A DNA stretch of 64,000 nt from Chloroflexota bacterium (lineage in GTDB: Bacteria > Chloroflexota > Dehalococcoidia > Lucifugimonadales > Lucifugimonadaceae): positions 144,825 to 208,824 of the forward strand of contig JABIFF010000022.1 in NCBI GenBank assembly GCA_018650845.1. Direction: 5' to 3'. Of the stretch, positions 1-8,284 are shown in pieces. How positions within the stretch are numbered: position 1 is the first letter of the stretch; the number at the start of each line of letters is the position of its first letter. Made by a program: the position numbers and the translations under genes. Under the pieces are notes generated by a model. The model was given only the letters and a program-made list of their open reading frames with translations, did no database searches and was not told the DNA's origin.

Positions 1-1
1 G

Positions 2-766
2 AACACGCTCGAAGGTCCTATCGCCAACACCGATTGGCTACGCGAGTACGACGACGACAAGCTCTACGCTCACCCGGGCGGAGTCTACGAACCAAAGCCA
101 TACATGCGATCGGCTCTGGGTCTATTTGAATACATCCGAGGTCGCTTCGGCTACGGTCTAGAAATTCTTCACGACGTTCACGAACGCATTCCACCAATTC
201 AGGGTGTTTGGTTCGCTAAAGAAGTCGAGAAGTACCAGTTGTTCTTCCTAGAAGACTTGTTCAGTCCTGAAGACCAGGCCTACTTCAAGATGGTTCGAGA
301 GCAGTGCGCTACTCCAATTGCGATGGGTGAACTGCACAACAACCCGCACGAAGTCATTCCTATGATTCAGGATCGCCTGATGGACTTCATCCGAATTCAC
401 ATGTCTCAGATCGGTGGAATCACACCAGCGCGCAAGCTTGCTGCGATGGGTGAACTCTACAACGTTCGAACTGCGTGGCACGGCCCTGGCGACACTTCGC
501 CAGTTGGTCACGCTGCAAACATGATGTTGAACTTGAACACCTACAACTTTGGTATTCAGGAAGCCAACATTCCTTCAGAACGAACTCGAGAGATGTTCCC
601 TGGAACTCCGACTCTCAAGGACGGCATGATGTGGTCTAACGGCGAGCCTGGTCTCGGTATCGATATCGATGAAGAGATGGCTGCTAAATTCCCGTTCAAG
701 GAACGTGAGTTTGGTGGAGCATGGGACACCGTTCGACGAGCCGACGGCTCAATGGTCAAGCCCTAA
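2..766 (+). CDS. Mannonate dehydratase (ManD/RspA)-like enolase, 5' truncated
   Basis: This is the C-terminal part of an enolase-superfamily sugar-acid dehydratase; the reading frame is open from base 2, so the start lies outside the window. The ORF track's ATG at 104 is internal. Visible active-site features are the DVH motif (ILHDVHER, metal Asp and catalytic His), the metal Glu in FLEDL, the metal Glu in MGELHN, and the late His in WHGPGD. The spacing and the tail (GLGIDIDEEMAAKFPF) resemble the ManD/RspA subgroup, which dehydrates D-mannonate or related acids in the cytoplasm. The exact substrate cannot be told from sequence. A strong terminator follows at 841-892. Family call is secure, substrate is not. 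Confidence 0.9.
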   Translation, partial: NTLEGPIANTDWLREYDDDKLYAHPGGVYEPKPYMRSALGLFEYIRGRFGYGLEILHDVHERIPPIQGVWFAKEVEKYQLFFLEDLFSPEDQAYFKMVREQCATPIAMGELHNNPHEVIPMIQDRLMDFIRIHMSQIGGITPARKLAAMGELYNVRTAWHGPGDTSPVGHAANMMLNLNTYNFGIQEANIPSERTREMFPGTPTLKDGMMWSNGEPGLGIDIDEEMAAKFPFKEREFGGAWDTVRRADGSMVKP

Positions 767-840
767 TGCCAGTGGGCATGTTTTCTGCGAATTCGGTCGA
801 TTCTCTCTGAGTCGGCACGAGCTTCCGCTGAAAATAGCTA

Positions 841-892
841 AGTAACTAAAAAACAGCCCGGAGATTTCTCTCCGGGCTGTTTTTTAGTTACT
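841..892. terminator. Perfect 24-bp bidirectional terminator
   Basis: Two perfectly complementary 24-nt arms (841-864 and 869-892) enclose a TTTC loop. The GC core CAGCCCGGAGA is flanked by A6 on one side and T6 on the other, so it can terminate transcription from both directions. It lies between the plus-strand enolase and the minus-strand membrane protein gene, which converge here. Confidence 0.93.
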
Positions 893-911
893 GCTTAGCT
901 GAAGAAAGCGT

Positions 912-1406
912 CTAACTAGATTTCTCTAAGCTAATCCCGCCCCTGTGAAGCGTGCTGCCTAGAATCAGTGCGACTATTCCGATGGTCATCAGAACTAGCA
1001 GCCACATTTCGGCGTCGGCTTGGAAATCTTCGTTCATGCCAAGCAGAATGCTGATCACATCGATCACAACCAGCAGAGCCATCTTCAAAAGAACGGTGAT
1101 GCCGAACTGAGTTAAGAAACTTCCGATAAACGAATTGCCAGAACCGGAATTGGCAAACAGGAAGTTCAATAGGCCCGTACTAAACAGCACCACAGCGACT
1201 ATCAGCGGCCAAACCGAATAAAAACCTTCGACAATGTCGGCAGTCGTAGCGTCATCTGCATTTGGAATGACCACATATCTGACCACAAACGGCACACCTA
1301 TCAGCGTCACCGCCGTGAACACGTGAACAATCTGACTAACGACTTGCAGCCACTGAATTTTCAGCCAGCTGCTCTCGTAAAACCCACCACTCGCTGCTTG
1401 CGTCAT
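912..1406 (-). CDS. Small four-helix membrane protein, CopD-like
   Basis: This 164-residue protein has about four hydrophobic helices (roughly residues 20-47, 65-87, 97-122 and 132-152). The first, with HVFTAVTLIGVPFVVRY, recalls the CopD/DUF2269 type of integral membrane proteins, which are often linked to copper or redox functions; the similarity is weak and I would not assign a role. The ATG start has a G-rich ribosome site (GGGGGCGG) just upstream. It is the last gene of a minus-strand run that includes the OsmC-like gene and ends at the shared terminator at 841-892. Confidence 0.7.
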   Translation of the reverse strand: MTQAASGGFYESSWLKIQWLQVVSQIVHVFTAVTLIGVPFVVRYVVIPNADDATTADIVEGFYSVWPLIVAVVLFSTGLLNFLFANSGSGNSFIGSFLTQFGITVLLKMALLVVIDVISILLGMNEDFQADAEMWLLVLMTIGIVALILGSTLHRGGISLEKSS

Positions 1407-1510
1407 ACCGCCCCCAATACTTCCCCTAGTAAGTACGTTTCGAGAGCGAGCCTAACACTTCACCACGTATTGGTTCAAATACACCAATTACATAACCGGA
1501 TTCCGTCGAT

Positions 1511-2014
1511 CTACCCCTCGACGAACTCCAAGTCCTTCGTGATATCGATGCTGGTGTAAATACTTCGGTACACAGGACACGAATCAGCGTGCAGGTCGAG
1601 TGCTCGCTGAATAGCGTCTGCCTTCTCTTCGCGTAATGCTGAATCGACTTTCAGCTTGTAGCTAACGTGAATGCGCTTGATGACGAGAACGTTGCCTTCT
1701 TTTTCAAGCTCACCAACCGTCTCGGAATGAAGAAAACCATCTCCAGCCGGAATCCCGCGGGCCTCAAGGGCACCGCCAAATGTTCCGGTCATTCAGCCAG
1801 CAGCGGCAGTGACGATGTAGTCGAGAGTGGTCGTATACGGATCGACCACATTGTTATCGACTCCATAGTGCTCTGCGACTTCAGAGTGAACTCCGAGCAT
1901 CACGGGTCCGTCGTGTGCAGGCACAAACGCCCGACGAATCGGTCCCTTTACTCGTTCGATTCGTACCTTCGAACGGTACGCAACCGGATCTTTGGTTTCT
2001 TCGTTGCTACCCAA
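1511..2014 (-). CDS. OsmC-like peroxiredoxin, probable selenoprotein (in-frame TGA = Sec74)
   Basis: The ORF track splits this gene into 1793-2014 and 1511-1792, but both parts lie in one frame and together make a full OsmC/Ohr-fold protein of 167 residues. The only interruption is a TGA at 1795-1793, codon 74, in the context AAAG-TGA-MTGTFGGAL. OsmC proteins normally have their first redox cysteine right after this glycine. The second conserved cysteine is present in DSCPVYRS. OsmC enzymes reduce organic hydroperoxides through this Cys pair; a selenocysteine in the first position would be the attacking residue. The start is TTG with a GGGAG ribosome site 8 nt upstream. The ATG after the TGA has no ribosome site. 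A hairpin that could act as SECIS lies at 1747-1788. The alternative is a point mutation or sequencing error. Confidence 0.82.
1747..1788 (-). promoter_or_regulatory. Candidate bacterial SECIS hairpin in the OsmC-like gene
   Basis: Read on the minus strand, a basal helix CCGGAA/TTCCGG (5-10 and 41-46 nt after the TGA) encloses two possible upper helices. One is GGC-GGT-GCC with a GGT apical loop starting 19 nt after the TGA; the other is a longer GCGG/CCGC plus GCC/GGC stem with a CTTGA loop. Bacterial SECIS elements sit directly after the UGA and usually have a G in the first loop positions about 16-37 nt away, which the first option satisfies. The 3-bp upper stem is short, so this is plausible rather than proven. 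Confidence 0.5.
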
Positions 2015-2049
2015 TCGTTACTCTCCCATTTGAGGACGAATCCGCCCAA

Positions 2050-2173
2050 TGTCATGCTGAACTAGATTCAGTATCTCGTACTTCTGTCAGATCATTCAAT
2101 CCTGTGACAAATTGGCAGCGATCGAACAAAAATTCGCTCTCGAAAGTGATTCTGAATCAAGTCCAGAATGACA
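2050..2173. repeat. MITE-like inverted-repeat element, family B
   Basis: The left end starts TGTCATGCTGAACTAGATTC and the right end is a near-complement, ending CAGAATGACA, giving imperfect terminal inverted repeats of about 26 bp around roughly 70 bp of unrelated DNA. The same ends recur at 28480-28594, at 40066-40192 and, degraded, near 51968. There is no open frame inside. It fills most of the gap between the OsmC-like and DoxX-like genes. Confidence 0.8.
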
Positions 2174-2228
2174 TATCCAGTCGATGCAGGCAATTACTCA
2201 CGCCCCAACTTCGACCAAACCCGAAAAT

Positions 2229-3236
2229 TCATCCGGCTGCGTTCTCAAAAACAAGCTTAGACCAAGTGACGTATATAGCGAGCATCACAGCCGAAACAAT
2301 AACGAAATTCAACGAAGCGAAAGCAAATCTCAAGCCCAATTTGCGATGAACGTTTATAGGAGTTTTATAGAAACTTCCTTCACCTTCAAGCAAGAACACG
2401 ATCAGTGCGGCGTGAATAATCGTGTGCCCAACCACCTCGGTTTTTCCAAACGTCAAAGCAGTTGTGAACAACACTAAAGTGATAGCCAAACCGAGCGGAC
2501 GTCCAAGCAGGCCTATCACCAGCAAGAAGCCCAGCACCAGCTCGGAAACAGCTATGAAAATCAGGAACTGATCGAGCGGTATTCCCAGGGCCAAACTCTC
2601 GTTAATTTCGAGAATGTTTGTGCCCCACGACGGGTAGACGATCTTCTCGAAGGCCACCCACATGAGTGAGAATCCGAGCCCGACGTAAAGCGCCGGAATC
2701 CCAAATCCCTTGACCCACTGTCGAGAGGTAGTCGATACAGCTAGGTACACGCCCACTCCGACAAACAGCACGTAATCCAGCATATGGAACAGCCCGAAGT
2801 CGATCACGCCTATCAACCACAATCCGAGAATCCCGATCCCAGCAACCGGAGTCATCTTCGGGAAGATCAGCACTATCGTGAGTGCGAATTGCAGCCATCC
2901 AATCCACGAAGCTGAGTCGGTTAGCTCCGGCACAAGAATGGCATCCGACTGCCACGACAGTAGCAGCGTCATGCCCGCACCAACTCGCAATACCAGCGGG
3001 CCGTGCTCTTTTCGAGCTTCCAGCCAGTCGGTTATCTGCCTGTAGATTTTCGAGTTAGACAAAGCGCCGTCGACAAGCACGAGCATGCCGATGCCGATTG
3101 CCCCACCGAGCATCATCAACATCACAAACGGAGTTAGCGATTCACCGAATCCGAGCGGTGAGTCTAAAAAAGAAAAGTCGTGAAACCACTTCACGTGCAA
3201 TAGGGTCATCGATGCACCTATCCAGCCTGAATACAC
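2229..3236 (-). CDS. DoxX-like polytopic membrane protein
   Basis: This 335-residue protein has about eight to ten hydrophobic segments and almost no soluble part. The run around residues 175-265 (GFSLMWVAFEKIVYP, then FLIFIAVSELVLGFLLVIGLLGR) matches the DoxX/DoxD-type membrane family, whose members are linked to sulfur or redox chemistry in several organisms, but the activity is usually unknown. The track start is a GTG at 3236; an ATG at 3209 (MTLLHVKW) with AGGT upstream is an equally good start. It lies upstream of the OsmC-like gene on the same strand, separated by a repeat element, so the two need not be co-transcribed. Confidence 0.78.
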   Translation of the reverse strand: MYSGWIGASMTLLHVKWFHDFSFLDSPLGFGESLTPFVMLMMLGGAIGIGMLVLVDGALSNSKIYRQITDWLEARKEHGPLVLRVGAGMTLLLSWQSDAILVPELTDSASWIGWLQFALTIVLIFPKMTPVAGIGILGLWLIGVIDFGLFHMLDYVLFVGVGVYLAVSTTSRQWVKGFGIPALYVGLGFSLMWVAFEKIVYPSWGTNILEINESLALGIPLDQFLIFIAVSELVLGFLLVIGLLGRPLGLAITLVLFTTALTFGKTEVVGHTIIHAALIVFLLEGEGSFYKTPINVHRKLGLRFAFASLNFVIVSAVMLAIYVTWSKLVFENAAG

Positions 3237-3331
3237 GCCACAGAGACAACTATCGATCTATCGAAACTACACCAGATATTGTCGATGTTTACCTCGGTTA
3301 AATCATCGCCGAGTCGTTCAGTTTTGGATGT

Positions 3332-4207
3332 TTATGTGCCTAGATAACTGTCCAGCCCATCTTTTATCTCAAGCTCGTCGTCGGACTTCGCACCTAATAA
3401 CGCATGCTCCAAAGCGAACGTCTCTCGATATATCCGAGCACGAGCAATCATGCCGTCTATCGCTGGGTAGGTCGCCCTTACTCGTTCTACTAGCAGTTCA
3501 GAAGGATCCGTGGCAATCAACCCCGCAACATCCACCGCAGGATCGCCAAAACCCGCACTCCCAAAATCGATCACACCGGACAGATGCGATTGCTGGTCGA
3601 ACAAGAAATTTCCAGATCCAAAATCGCCGTGCCGCAACACAGGTTCGAACTCAAGACGTTTGATCTTGTCTATCGATTTCTTCAGCTTGCGATTCAACCG
3701 ATTCCAAGTGGAAGATTCGACCCGCGACTTCAGCAATTCAGCAGCGTCACTCGCCAATCGTTCCCACCGCTCGCCACTATCACGATTACGCAAGGCTGAT
3801 TTGGAAAATCTAGACGCAGGTGTCGAATGAAGCGTGTTCATGAATCGACCAAGATCCCTGCCTAATCGAGTCATGGCCTCAGCATTGAACGATCCGATCT
3901 GCGAGCGATCCAGCGTCTCGCCACCAACGGCGGGATAGCCCATCACACGCCATTCGAGCCCCGGAACGTCCGCAACGATCTCTGGGCTCGGCGTCGGGAC
4001 AGGAAGCCGCCCGTGGACGGCTTTGAGCGCTGCGATCTCGCTGTCGAGTGACTCGGCAGCGCTTGCGTGAAGCGGATATCGAAAAATCCACTCTTCATTC
4101 GCCAGAATTGCGATGCTGTTTTGACCAACACCCAGCAGCTCCCACTGCTCGATTGCGAACTCAGCTGACACGAGTTTCTCAACGAGTATTTCAGGAGTTA
4201 ATTGCAT
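3332..4207 (-). CDS. Aminoglycoside-phosphotransferase-fold small-molecule kinase
   Basis: A protein-kinase-like enzyme of the APH/choline kinase family that transfers phosphate from ATP to a small hydroxylated or amino substrate. The catalytic Brenner motif is HGDFGSGN (about residues 193-200) and the metal-binding motif is DFGSAGFGDP (about 214-223). The N-lobe has IAILANEEWIFRYP, where the usual lysine of the ATP site is an arginine. I chose the ATG at 4207 (MQLTPEILV), which matches the usual N-terminus; the track's GTG at 4228 adds seven residues. The substrate is unknown and antibiotic resistance should not be assumed. It sits about 95 bp from both minus-strand neighbours. Confidence 0.85.
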   Translation of the reverse strand: MQLTPEILVEKLVSAEFAIEQWELLGVGQNSIAILANEEWIFRYPLHASAAESLDSEIAALKAVHGRLPVPTPSPEIVADVPGLEWRVMGYPAVGGETLDRSQIGSFNAEAMTRLGRDLGRFMNTLHSTPASRFSKSALRNRDSGERWERLASDAAELLKSRVESSTWNRLNRKLKKSIDKIKRLEFEPVLRHGDFGSGNFLFDQQSHLSGVIDFGSAGFGDPAVDVAGLIATDPSELLVERVRATYPAIDGMIARARIYRETFALEHALLGAKSDDELEIKDGLDSYLGT

Positions 4208-4302
4208 CAGTCGCCCAGCTAACACCACGCACCAAAATCCACCCCCAGCACGATGCCAGCGACTAAGCCAACATCGTCCCTGTCGGAGTAAACGTGACTA
4301 CG

Positions 4303-5340
4303 TCACCCCTGATTAGCGGCTGTCTTGTGCGTTCCAGGTTCTTTGATCACGTACGGCTCCTTACGAGGCTCACCATTCGCCTGCAGCAACGCAGAAATGT
4401 AGCCGTAGCAGAACGCAAACGCCGTTCCCTGAGCATCATCACCGCTAATCCACGGAACGTGATCCGGCATCAGCATGTACTTGTATCCAACCTCTTGGTA
4501 GACCTTGACGATCTCCGAGAAATCGATCGAACCCTCATCTGGGAACGCTTCCATGAAATCTAGCTTGTGACCGCGAATGTTGCGGAAGTGAACGTTGAAA
4601 ATCTTGTTCCGTGAACCGAACCAGCGAATCACGTCAGCAATTTCCTTGCCCGGGTCGTCGAGCATTTCGGTGACTGTCCCCTGACAGAAGTTCAGACCGT
4701 GATAGTCACTCTCGTGCATCATCACGAACTTCTTCATGCCTTCGATGGTTCCGAGCACTCGAGTCACGCCCATGTAGCCATCTGGCGTATACGGATCGTG
4801 CGGGTGGCATGCCAGACGTACTTTCGCCTCTTCTGCCACAGGAACCACGCGCTCCAAGAAATAGTCGATTCGCTCCCAGAACTCGTCGACAGTAACGTCG
4901 CCAGCGATCGTATTTGGATCGTCTTGGTTCATCTTGTCCCATCGGAACGTTGAGTTAGACGAACCACCTCGGCCTTCCTCACGTTCGGAGCGAGGGATGC
5001 CGATGATGTTCATGTTGTACTTAACTGCCGGAATTCCGACTTCGCCACACATACGAATGATGTTCTGGATCGATTCGATTTCACGATCGCGCTCAGGGCT
5101 CTTGCCGAGCATTACGTTCGGAGACTGCGATCGGTCGAGTGGAGTGGACGACAGCGGAATCTGCACCATGTCGAGTTCAATTCCGTACGAATTGACCTTT
5201 TCCTTGTGACGTCGCAGATCATCAATCGTCCAGTCGTGTGGACTACCCGGTGGGTCGGAACAGATGTTATTGACACCTAATTGTGCCCACTGCTCAAAAT
5301 CCGAATCGTTCCGTGCTGCTACCTGGGTTCCAACGTACAT
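4303..5340 (-). CDS. UxuA-like mannonate dehydratase family protein
   Basis: This 345-residue TIM-barrel enzyme resembles mannonate dehydratase UxuA, which removes water from D-mannonate to give 2-keto-3-deoxygluconate. Conserved blocks are HPHDP at 179-183, HFRNIRG at 251-257, a DEG at 268-270 and MPDHVP at 291-296, supplying the metal-binding His, Cys and Asp residues of the family. It is unrelated in fold details to the ManD-type enolase at the window start, yet may act on the same class of substrate. It lies 55 bp after the NmrA-like gene and probably shares its transcript with glpK. Family secure; true mannonate activity likely but untested. Confidence 0.85.
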   Translation of the reverse strand: MYVGTQVAARNDSDFEQWAQLGVNNICSDPPGSPHDWTIDDLRRHKEKVNSYGIELDMVQIPLSSTPLDRSQSPNVMLGKSPERDREIESIQNIIRMCGEVGIPAVKYNMNIIGIPRSEREEGRGGSSNSTFRWDKMNQDDPNTIAGDVTVDEFWERIDYFLERVVPVAEEAKVRLACHPHDPYTPDGYMGVTRVLGTIEGMKKFVMMHESDYHGLNFCQGTVTEMLDDPGKEIADVIRWFGSRNKIFNVHFRNIRGHKLDFMEAFPDEGSIDFSEIVKVYQEVGYKYMLMPDHVPWISGDDAQGTAFAFCYGYISALLQANGEPRKEPYVIKEPGTHKTAANQG

Positions 5341-5395
5341 AAACCGAGTCTCCGTCTGTTCTTGAATTCAAGTTGGCGGAAGGTTAGCAGCAAAT

Positions 5396-6286
5396 TTAGC
5401 CTGAGGATGCTGTGGCAAGTTCGATTGCTGATCGAATCGATTCCACGTTGGCTTGAGCGAACTGCTCTATAGTGCGCGGTTCATTGCCGGTAATTCGCCT
5501 AACGTCACTAGAAACCATCTCGGCAGTTCCCGAACGAACCTCTTCGTAGATATCCGCTATGTCGCCAGCACTAGCCGAGTGTTTAATCTCTAGTTCCGAA
5601 CGATATTCAGCGGCATTTACATCCACGTACGTTATCGACTGTCCAACTGCTTGACCGAAAGCGTCAGCAACACGATTCATGGAGATATTTTCCGGTCCAG
5701 TGAGAAGTGCCGCACCGTTCAACGGAGTTTTGCCAGTCAGCAACGCAGCAGCCGTTTCGCCAATATCGAAAGTATCGATAGCTCCGATCACGCCATCACC
5801 CGTTGGGACTTGAAGTGTCAATCGCCCTTCAGAATCGACCTTGAACTGATCGAGAAAACCTTCCATGAAGTAGTTCGGCCTTAAGAACGAGTAACCAACA
5901 TCCACCTGCGCTATTTCTAGTTCGATGTCGTTGTGAGCCACAGCCCAGTACGATCGACGAAATTCAGCATCACTCGACGAAAGTTTTACGATGTGCTCAA
6001 CTCCGGCGGCGACAGCCAATTTTGCGGCTTCAACTTCCTGACGAACCTGATCTTTGCCATCGGCAACGACTAGATACATTCCGTCACAGCCTTCGACGGC
6101 GGCTGAAATTGTGTCTGGTTGATCGAAATCGCCCAACACCAGCTCGACCGCCATGCCGAGAGTCGCCATCTTGCCACGTTCGATATCACGAACCAGCGCA
6201 CGAACGCCCACTCCACGCGAAACCAACGATTCAGCTACACGCCGACCAGTCTTACCCGTCACACCCGTAACTAAAACTGTCACCAA
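5396..6286 (-). CDS. NmrA-like NAD(P)-binding reductase
   Basis: An atypical short-chain dehydrogenase of 296 residues. The N-terminus carries a Rossmann glycine motif (VTGVTGKTGRRVAESL, residues 6-21) and an Arg in the second strand (RALVRD) suggesting NADP(H). The body aligns with the NmrA/azoreductase-like group (YLVVADGKDQVRQ, then VKLSSSDAEF). Members are either NADPH-dependent quinone reductases or non-catalytic redox sensors. It lies 18 bp downstream of glpK on the same strand. No Tyr-x3-Lys motif is clear, which is usual for this group. Confidence 0.85.
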   Translation of the reverse strand: MVTVLVTGVTGKTGRRVAESLVSRGVGVRALVRDIERGKMATLGMAVELVLGDFDQPDTISAAVEGCDGMYLVVADGKDQVRQEVEAAKLAVAAGVEHIVKLSSSDAEFRRSYWAVAHNDIELEIAQVDVGYSFLRPNYFMEGFLDQFKVDSEGRLTLQVPTGDGVIGAIDTFDIGETAAALLTGKTPLNGAALLTGPENISMNRVADAFGQAVGQSITYVDVNAAEYRSELEIKHSASAGDIADIYEEVRSGTAEMVSSDVRRITGNEPRTIEQFAQANVESIRSAIELATASSG

Positions 6287-6304
6287 TCCAACCTCAAGAA
6301 AGCG

Positions 6305-7807
6305 CTATATCCGCGGCGTCGCCTTACGAACTGCTTCAAGCCAGCCTGAGTACAACGAGTTACGTTCCGATTCGCTCATCGAAGGCTCGTAGATAGCCGA
6401 TGCAGACCACAGTGAATTAATCTCGGAATCCGACTTCCAAAGCCCTATTCCTCTGCCAGCAAGAAAAGCTGCTCCAAGCGCTGTCGTCTCAGTAATACTC
6501 GCGACTTCGACCGGTCTATCGAGAATATCGGCCTGGAACTGCATCACGAACGGATTACTGCTTTGTCCGCCATCAGCACGAATCGATTGAGTAGAGCGCT
6601 GTCGACCAAACTCCATCACATCGACAACATCTTTCACTTGGTACGCAGTCGATTCCAGCGCCGCTCGAACAATGTGATTTCTGTCAGTTCCACGAGTTAG
6701 CCCGGTTATCGCTCCCGTTGCATCGGGCTCCCAATGCGGTGCGCCAAGACCCACGAACGCAGGAACAAAGTACACGCCTTCGTTTGAACCTACCGACATC
6801 GCCATGTCGACAGTCTCAGGAGCGTTTGAAATAACCCCAAGACCATCTCGAAGCCATTGAACCGTAGCCCCGGTTACAAACACAGAACCCTCGACTGCGT
6901 ACGTCTTTTTCGACCCTATCCTGAATCCGAGAGTTGCCAACAGCCCCCCATCACGGTCGCCGGATCGGGGCACTGGCGCTGTTGTGCCTCTGTTCGCAAG
7001 CACGAACGCACCCGTGCCGTACGTGCACTTCAGCTGGCCGTTCTTAAAACATGCCTGCCCGTATAGAGCCGCATGCTGATCGCCAGCCATTGCAGTAATT
7101 GGAATCTCGGCACCGAATACGTTTTTCGCCGTCACTCCAAAATCATCAGCAGTGGAACGAACCTCGGGAAGCATCGCTTCGGGAATGTTGAACAAATCCA
7201 GCATCTGCGGATCCCACTGAAGATCGTGCAGATTCAGCAGCATAGTTCGGGAGGCATTCGTAGTGTCAGTCGCATGAACTTCGCCGCCCGTCAGGTGCCA
7301 CAACAGCCATGAATCGACCGTGCCAAAGCAAAGCTCACCAGCCTCGGCACGAGCCTGACCATCAGGAATAGTCGCCAACAGCCACATCAGCTTCGTTGCG
7401 CTGAAGTACGGATCGATCACAAGACCAGTTATCTGGCGAATGTCGTTGGCATGATCCGATTTCGAAATATCTCTACATATCTCAGCGGTTCGCCGGTCCT
7501 GCCAAACAACCGCATTCGCAACTGGGCGACCTGTCGACCTTTCCCAAACGATAGTCGTCTCGCGTTGATTCGTTATTCCAATTGCGGCGATATCTTCGGG
7601 CGCGAGTTTGGCGTGACCGATGGCTTGCTTCGCGACACTAACGGCCGCCTCGGCTATTTCAATCGGGTCATGCTCAACCCAGCCCGGCTGAGGAAAATGC
7701 TGCGAAAGCTCAACTTGCGCGCTCCCTACTGGCGAAGCCATTGAATCGAAAACAATGGCGCGCGTCGAAGTCGTTCCCTGATCTATGGCAAGTATGTGTT
7801 CTGGCAT
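6305..7807 (-). CDS. glpK: Glycerol kinase
   Basis: A full-length 500-residue FGGY-family kinase that phosphorylates glycerol to sn-glycerol 3-phosphate using ATP in the cytoplasm. The start is canonical (ILAIDQGTTSTRAIVFD), followed by QHFPQPGWVEHDP, NQRETT, the AGDQHAALYGQ block, TYGTGAF, and the C-terminal RADGGQSSNPFVMQFQADIL. All the usual glycerol-kinase blocks are present, so glycerol rather than another sugar is the likely substrate. No glycerol facilitator or GlpD is in the window. A four-copy 23-bp repeat array lies upstream at 7903-7978 and could hold regulator sites. Confidence 0.95.
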   Translation of the reverse strand: MPEHILAIDQGTTSTRAIVFDSMASPVGSAQVELSQHFPQPGWVEHDPIEIAEAAVSVAKQAIGHAKLAPEDIAAIGITNQRETTIVWERSTGRPVANAVVWQDRRTAEICRDISKSDHANDIRQITGLVIDPYFSATKLMWLLATIPDGQARAEAGELCFGTVDSWLLWHLTGGEVHATDTTNASRTMLLNLHDLQWDPQMLDLFNIPEAMLPEVRSTADDFGVTAKNVFGAEIPITAMAGDQHAALYGQACFKNGQLKCTYGTGAFVLANRGTTAPVPRSGDRDGGLLATLGFRIGSKKTYAVEGSVFVTGATVQWLRDGLGVISNAPETVDMAMSVGSNEGVYFVPAFVGLGAPHWEPDATGAITGLTRGTDRNHIVRAALESTAYQVKDVVDVMEFGRQRSTQSIRADGGQSSNPFVMQFQADILDRPVEVASITETTALGAAFLAGRGIGLWKSDSEINSLWSASAIYEPSMSESERNSLYSGWLEAVRKATPRI

Positions 7808-7902
7808 ATCGCCAGTACTCTACAGACTCACCAGTCACATCGCCGTGTTGAGTGGCGATTCATCTCGCTACTACTGGGTTATTCATTACCCAAGTGCCCT
7901 AT

Positions 7903-7978
7903 GGCTCACTGTGAAATCACTTGCGGGCTCACTGCCATGCCACATGGAGGCTCACTCACGCCGAACCGATTGGCTCAT
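7903..7978. repeat. Iteron-like array: four direct repeats, exact 23-bp period
   Basis: GGCTCACT occurs at 7903, 7926 and 7949, and GGCTCAT at 7972. The spacing is exactly 23 bp each time, about two helical turns. The DNA between copies is not conserved, which points to protein binding rather than recent duplication. The array lies in the 226-bp gap between divergently read glpK and a small lipoprotein gene. Confidence 0.7.
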
Positions 7979-8033
7979 GCCGTTATGGGGAATCACGGAT
8001 GTGCCATGCATTACAAAGTTTCATGATGAAGGA

Positions 8034-8180
8034 ATGGTCAAAACAAAGGGCGTAACGCTCGTAGCACTCGCAACTCTCCTCGCCGGATTCGTAGCATCAT
8101 GCACATCCGCCGAAATCCCTTCTTTTGACGACATCCCGTCTGATGCAACGACTATTACAGTTGAAGTCGACAGAGACTAG
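8034..8180 (+). CDS. Small lipoprotein, 48 residues
   Basis: The track ORF runs from 7785, but its first part overlaps the glpK start and the repeat array and looks non-coding. The ATG at 8034 gives MVKTKGVTLVALATLLAG followed by a lipobox (FVASC, Cys at about residue 23) and a short acidic tail ending TTITVEVDRD. This is a classic lipoprotein signal peptide with a mature part of only about 25 residues. A terminator follows at 8208. The role is unknown; it may be a surface-anchored peptide. Confidence 0.6.
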   Translation: MVKTKGVTLVALATLLAGFVASCTSAEIPSFDDIPSDATTITVEVDRD

Positions 8181-8207
8181 CCAGACTCGGCGCAGCCACA
8201 TATCGCA

Positions 8208-8247
8208 TAAAGCAAATAGCCACCTGAACAGGTGGCTATTTGCTTTA
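8208..8247. terminator. Perfect 18-bp bidirectional terminator
   Basis: TAAAGCAAATAGCCACCT (8208-8225) and its exact complement (8230-8247) enclose a GAAC loop. It ends the small lipoprotein gene and also faces the minus-strand aldo/keto reductase gene. Confidence 0.85.
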
Positions 8248-8284
8248 ACAATCTAGCTAGCGATCCAAGAATTCTGTCACCGAA

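Noticed and set aside
1511-1792. Independent small gene starting at the ATG after the TGA
   Set aside because: No ribosome site precedes it, it lacks the N-terminal half of the OsmC fold, and both halves are in one frame.
7785-8033. Upstream extension of the small lipoprotein ORF
   Set aside because: It overlaps the glpK start and the 23-bp repeat array, and removes the signal peptide from the N-terminus.
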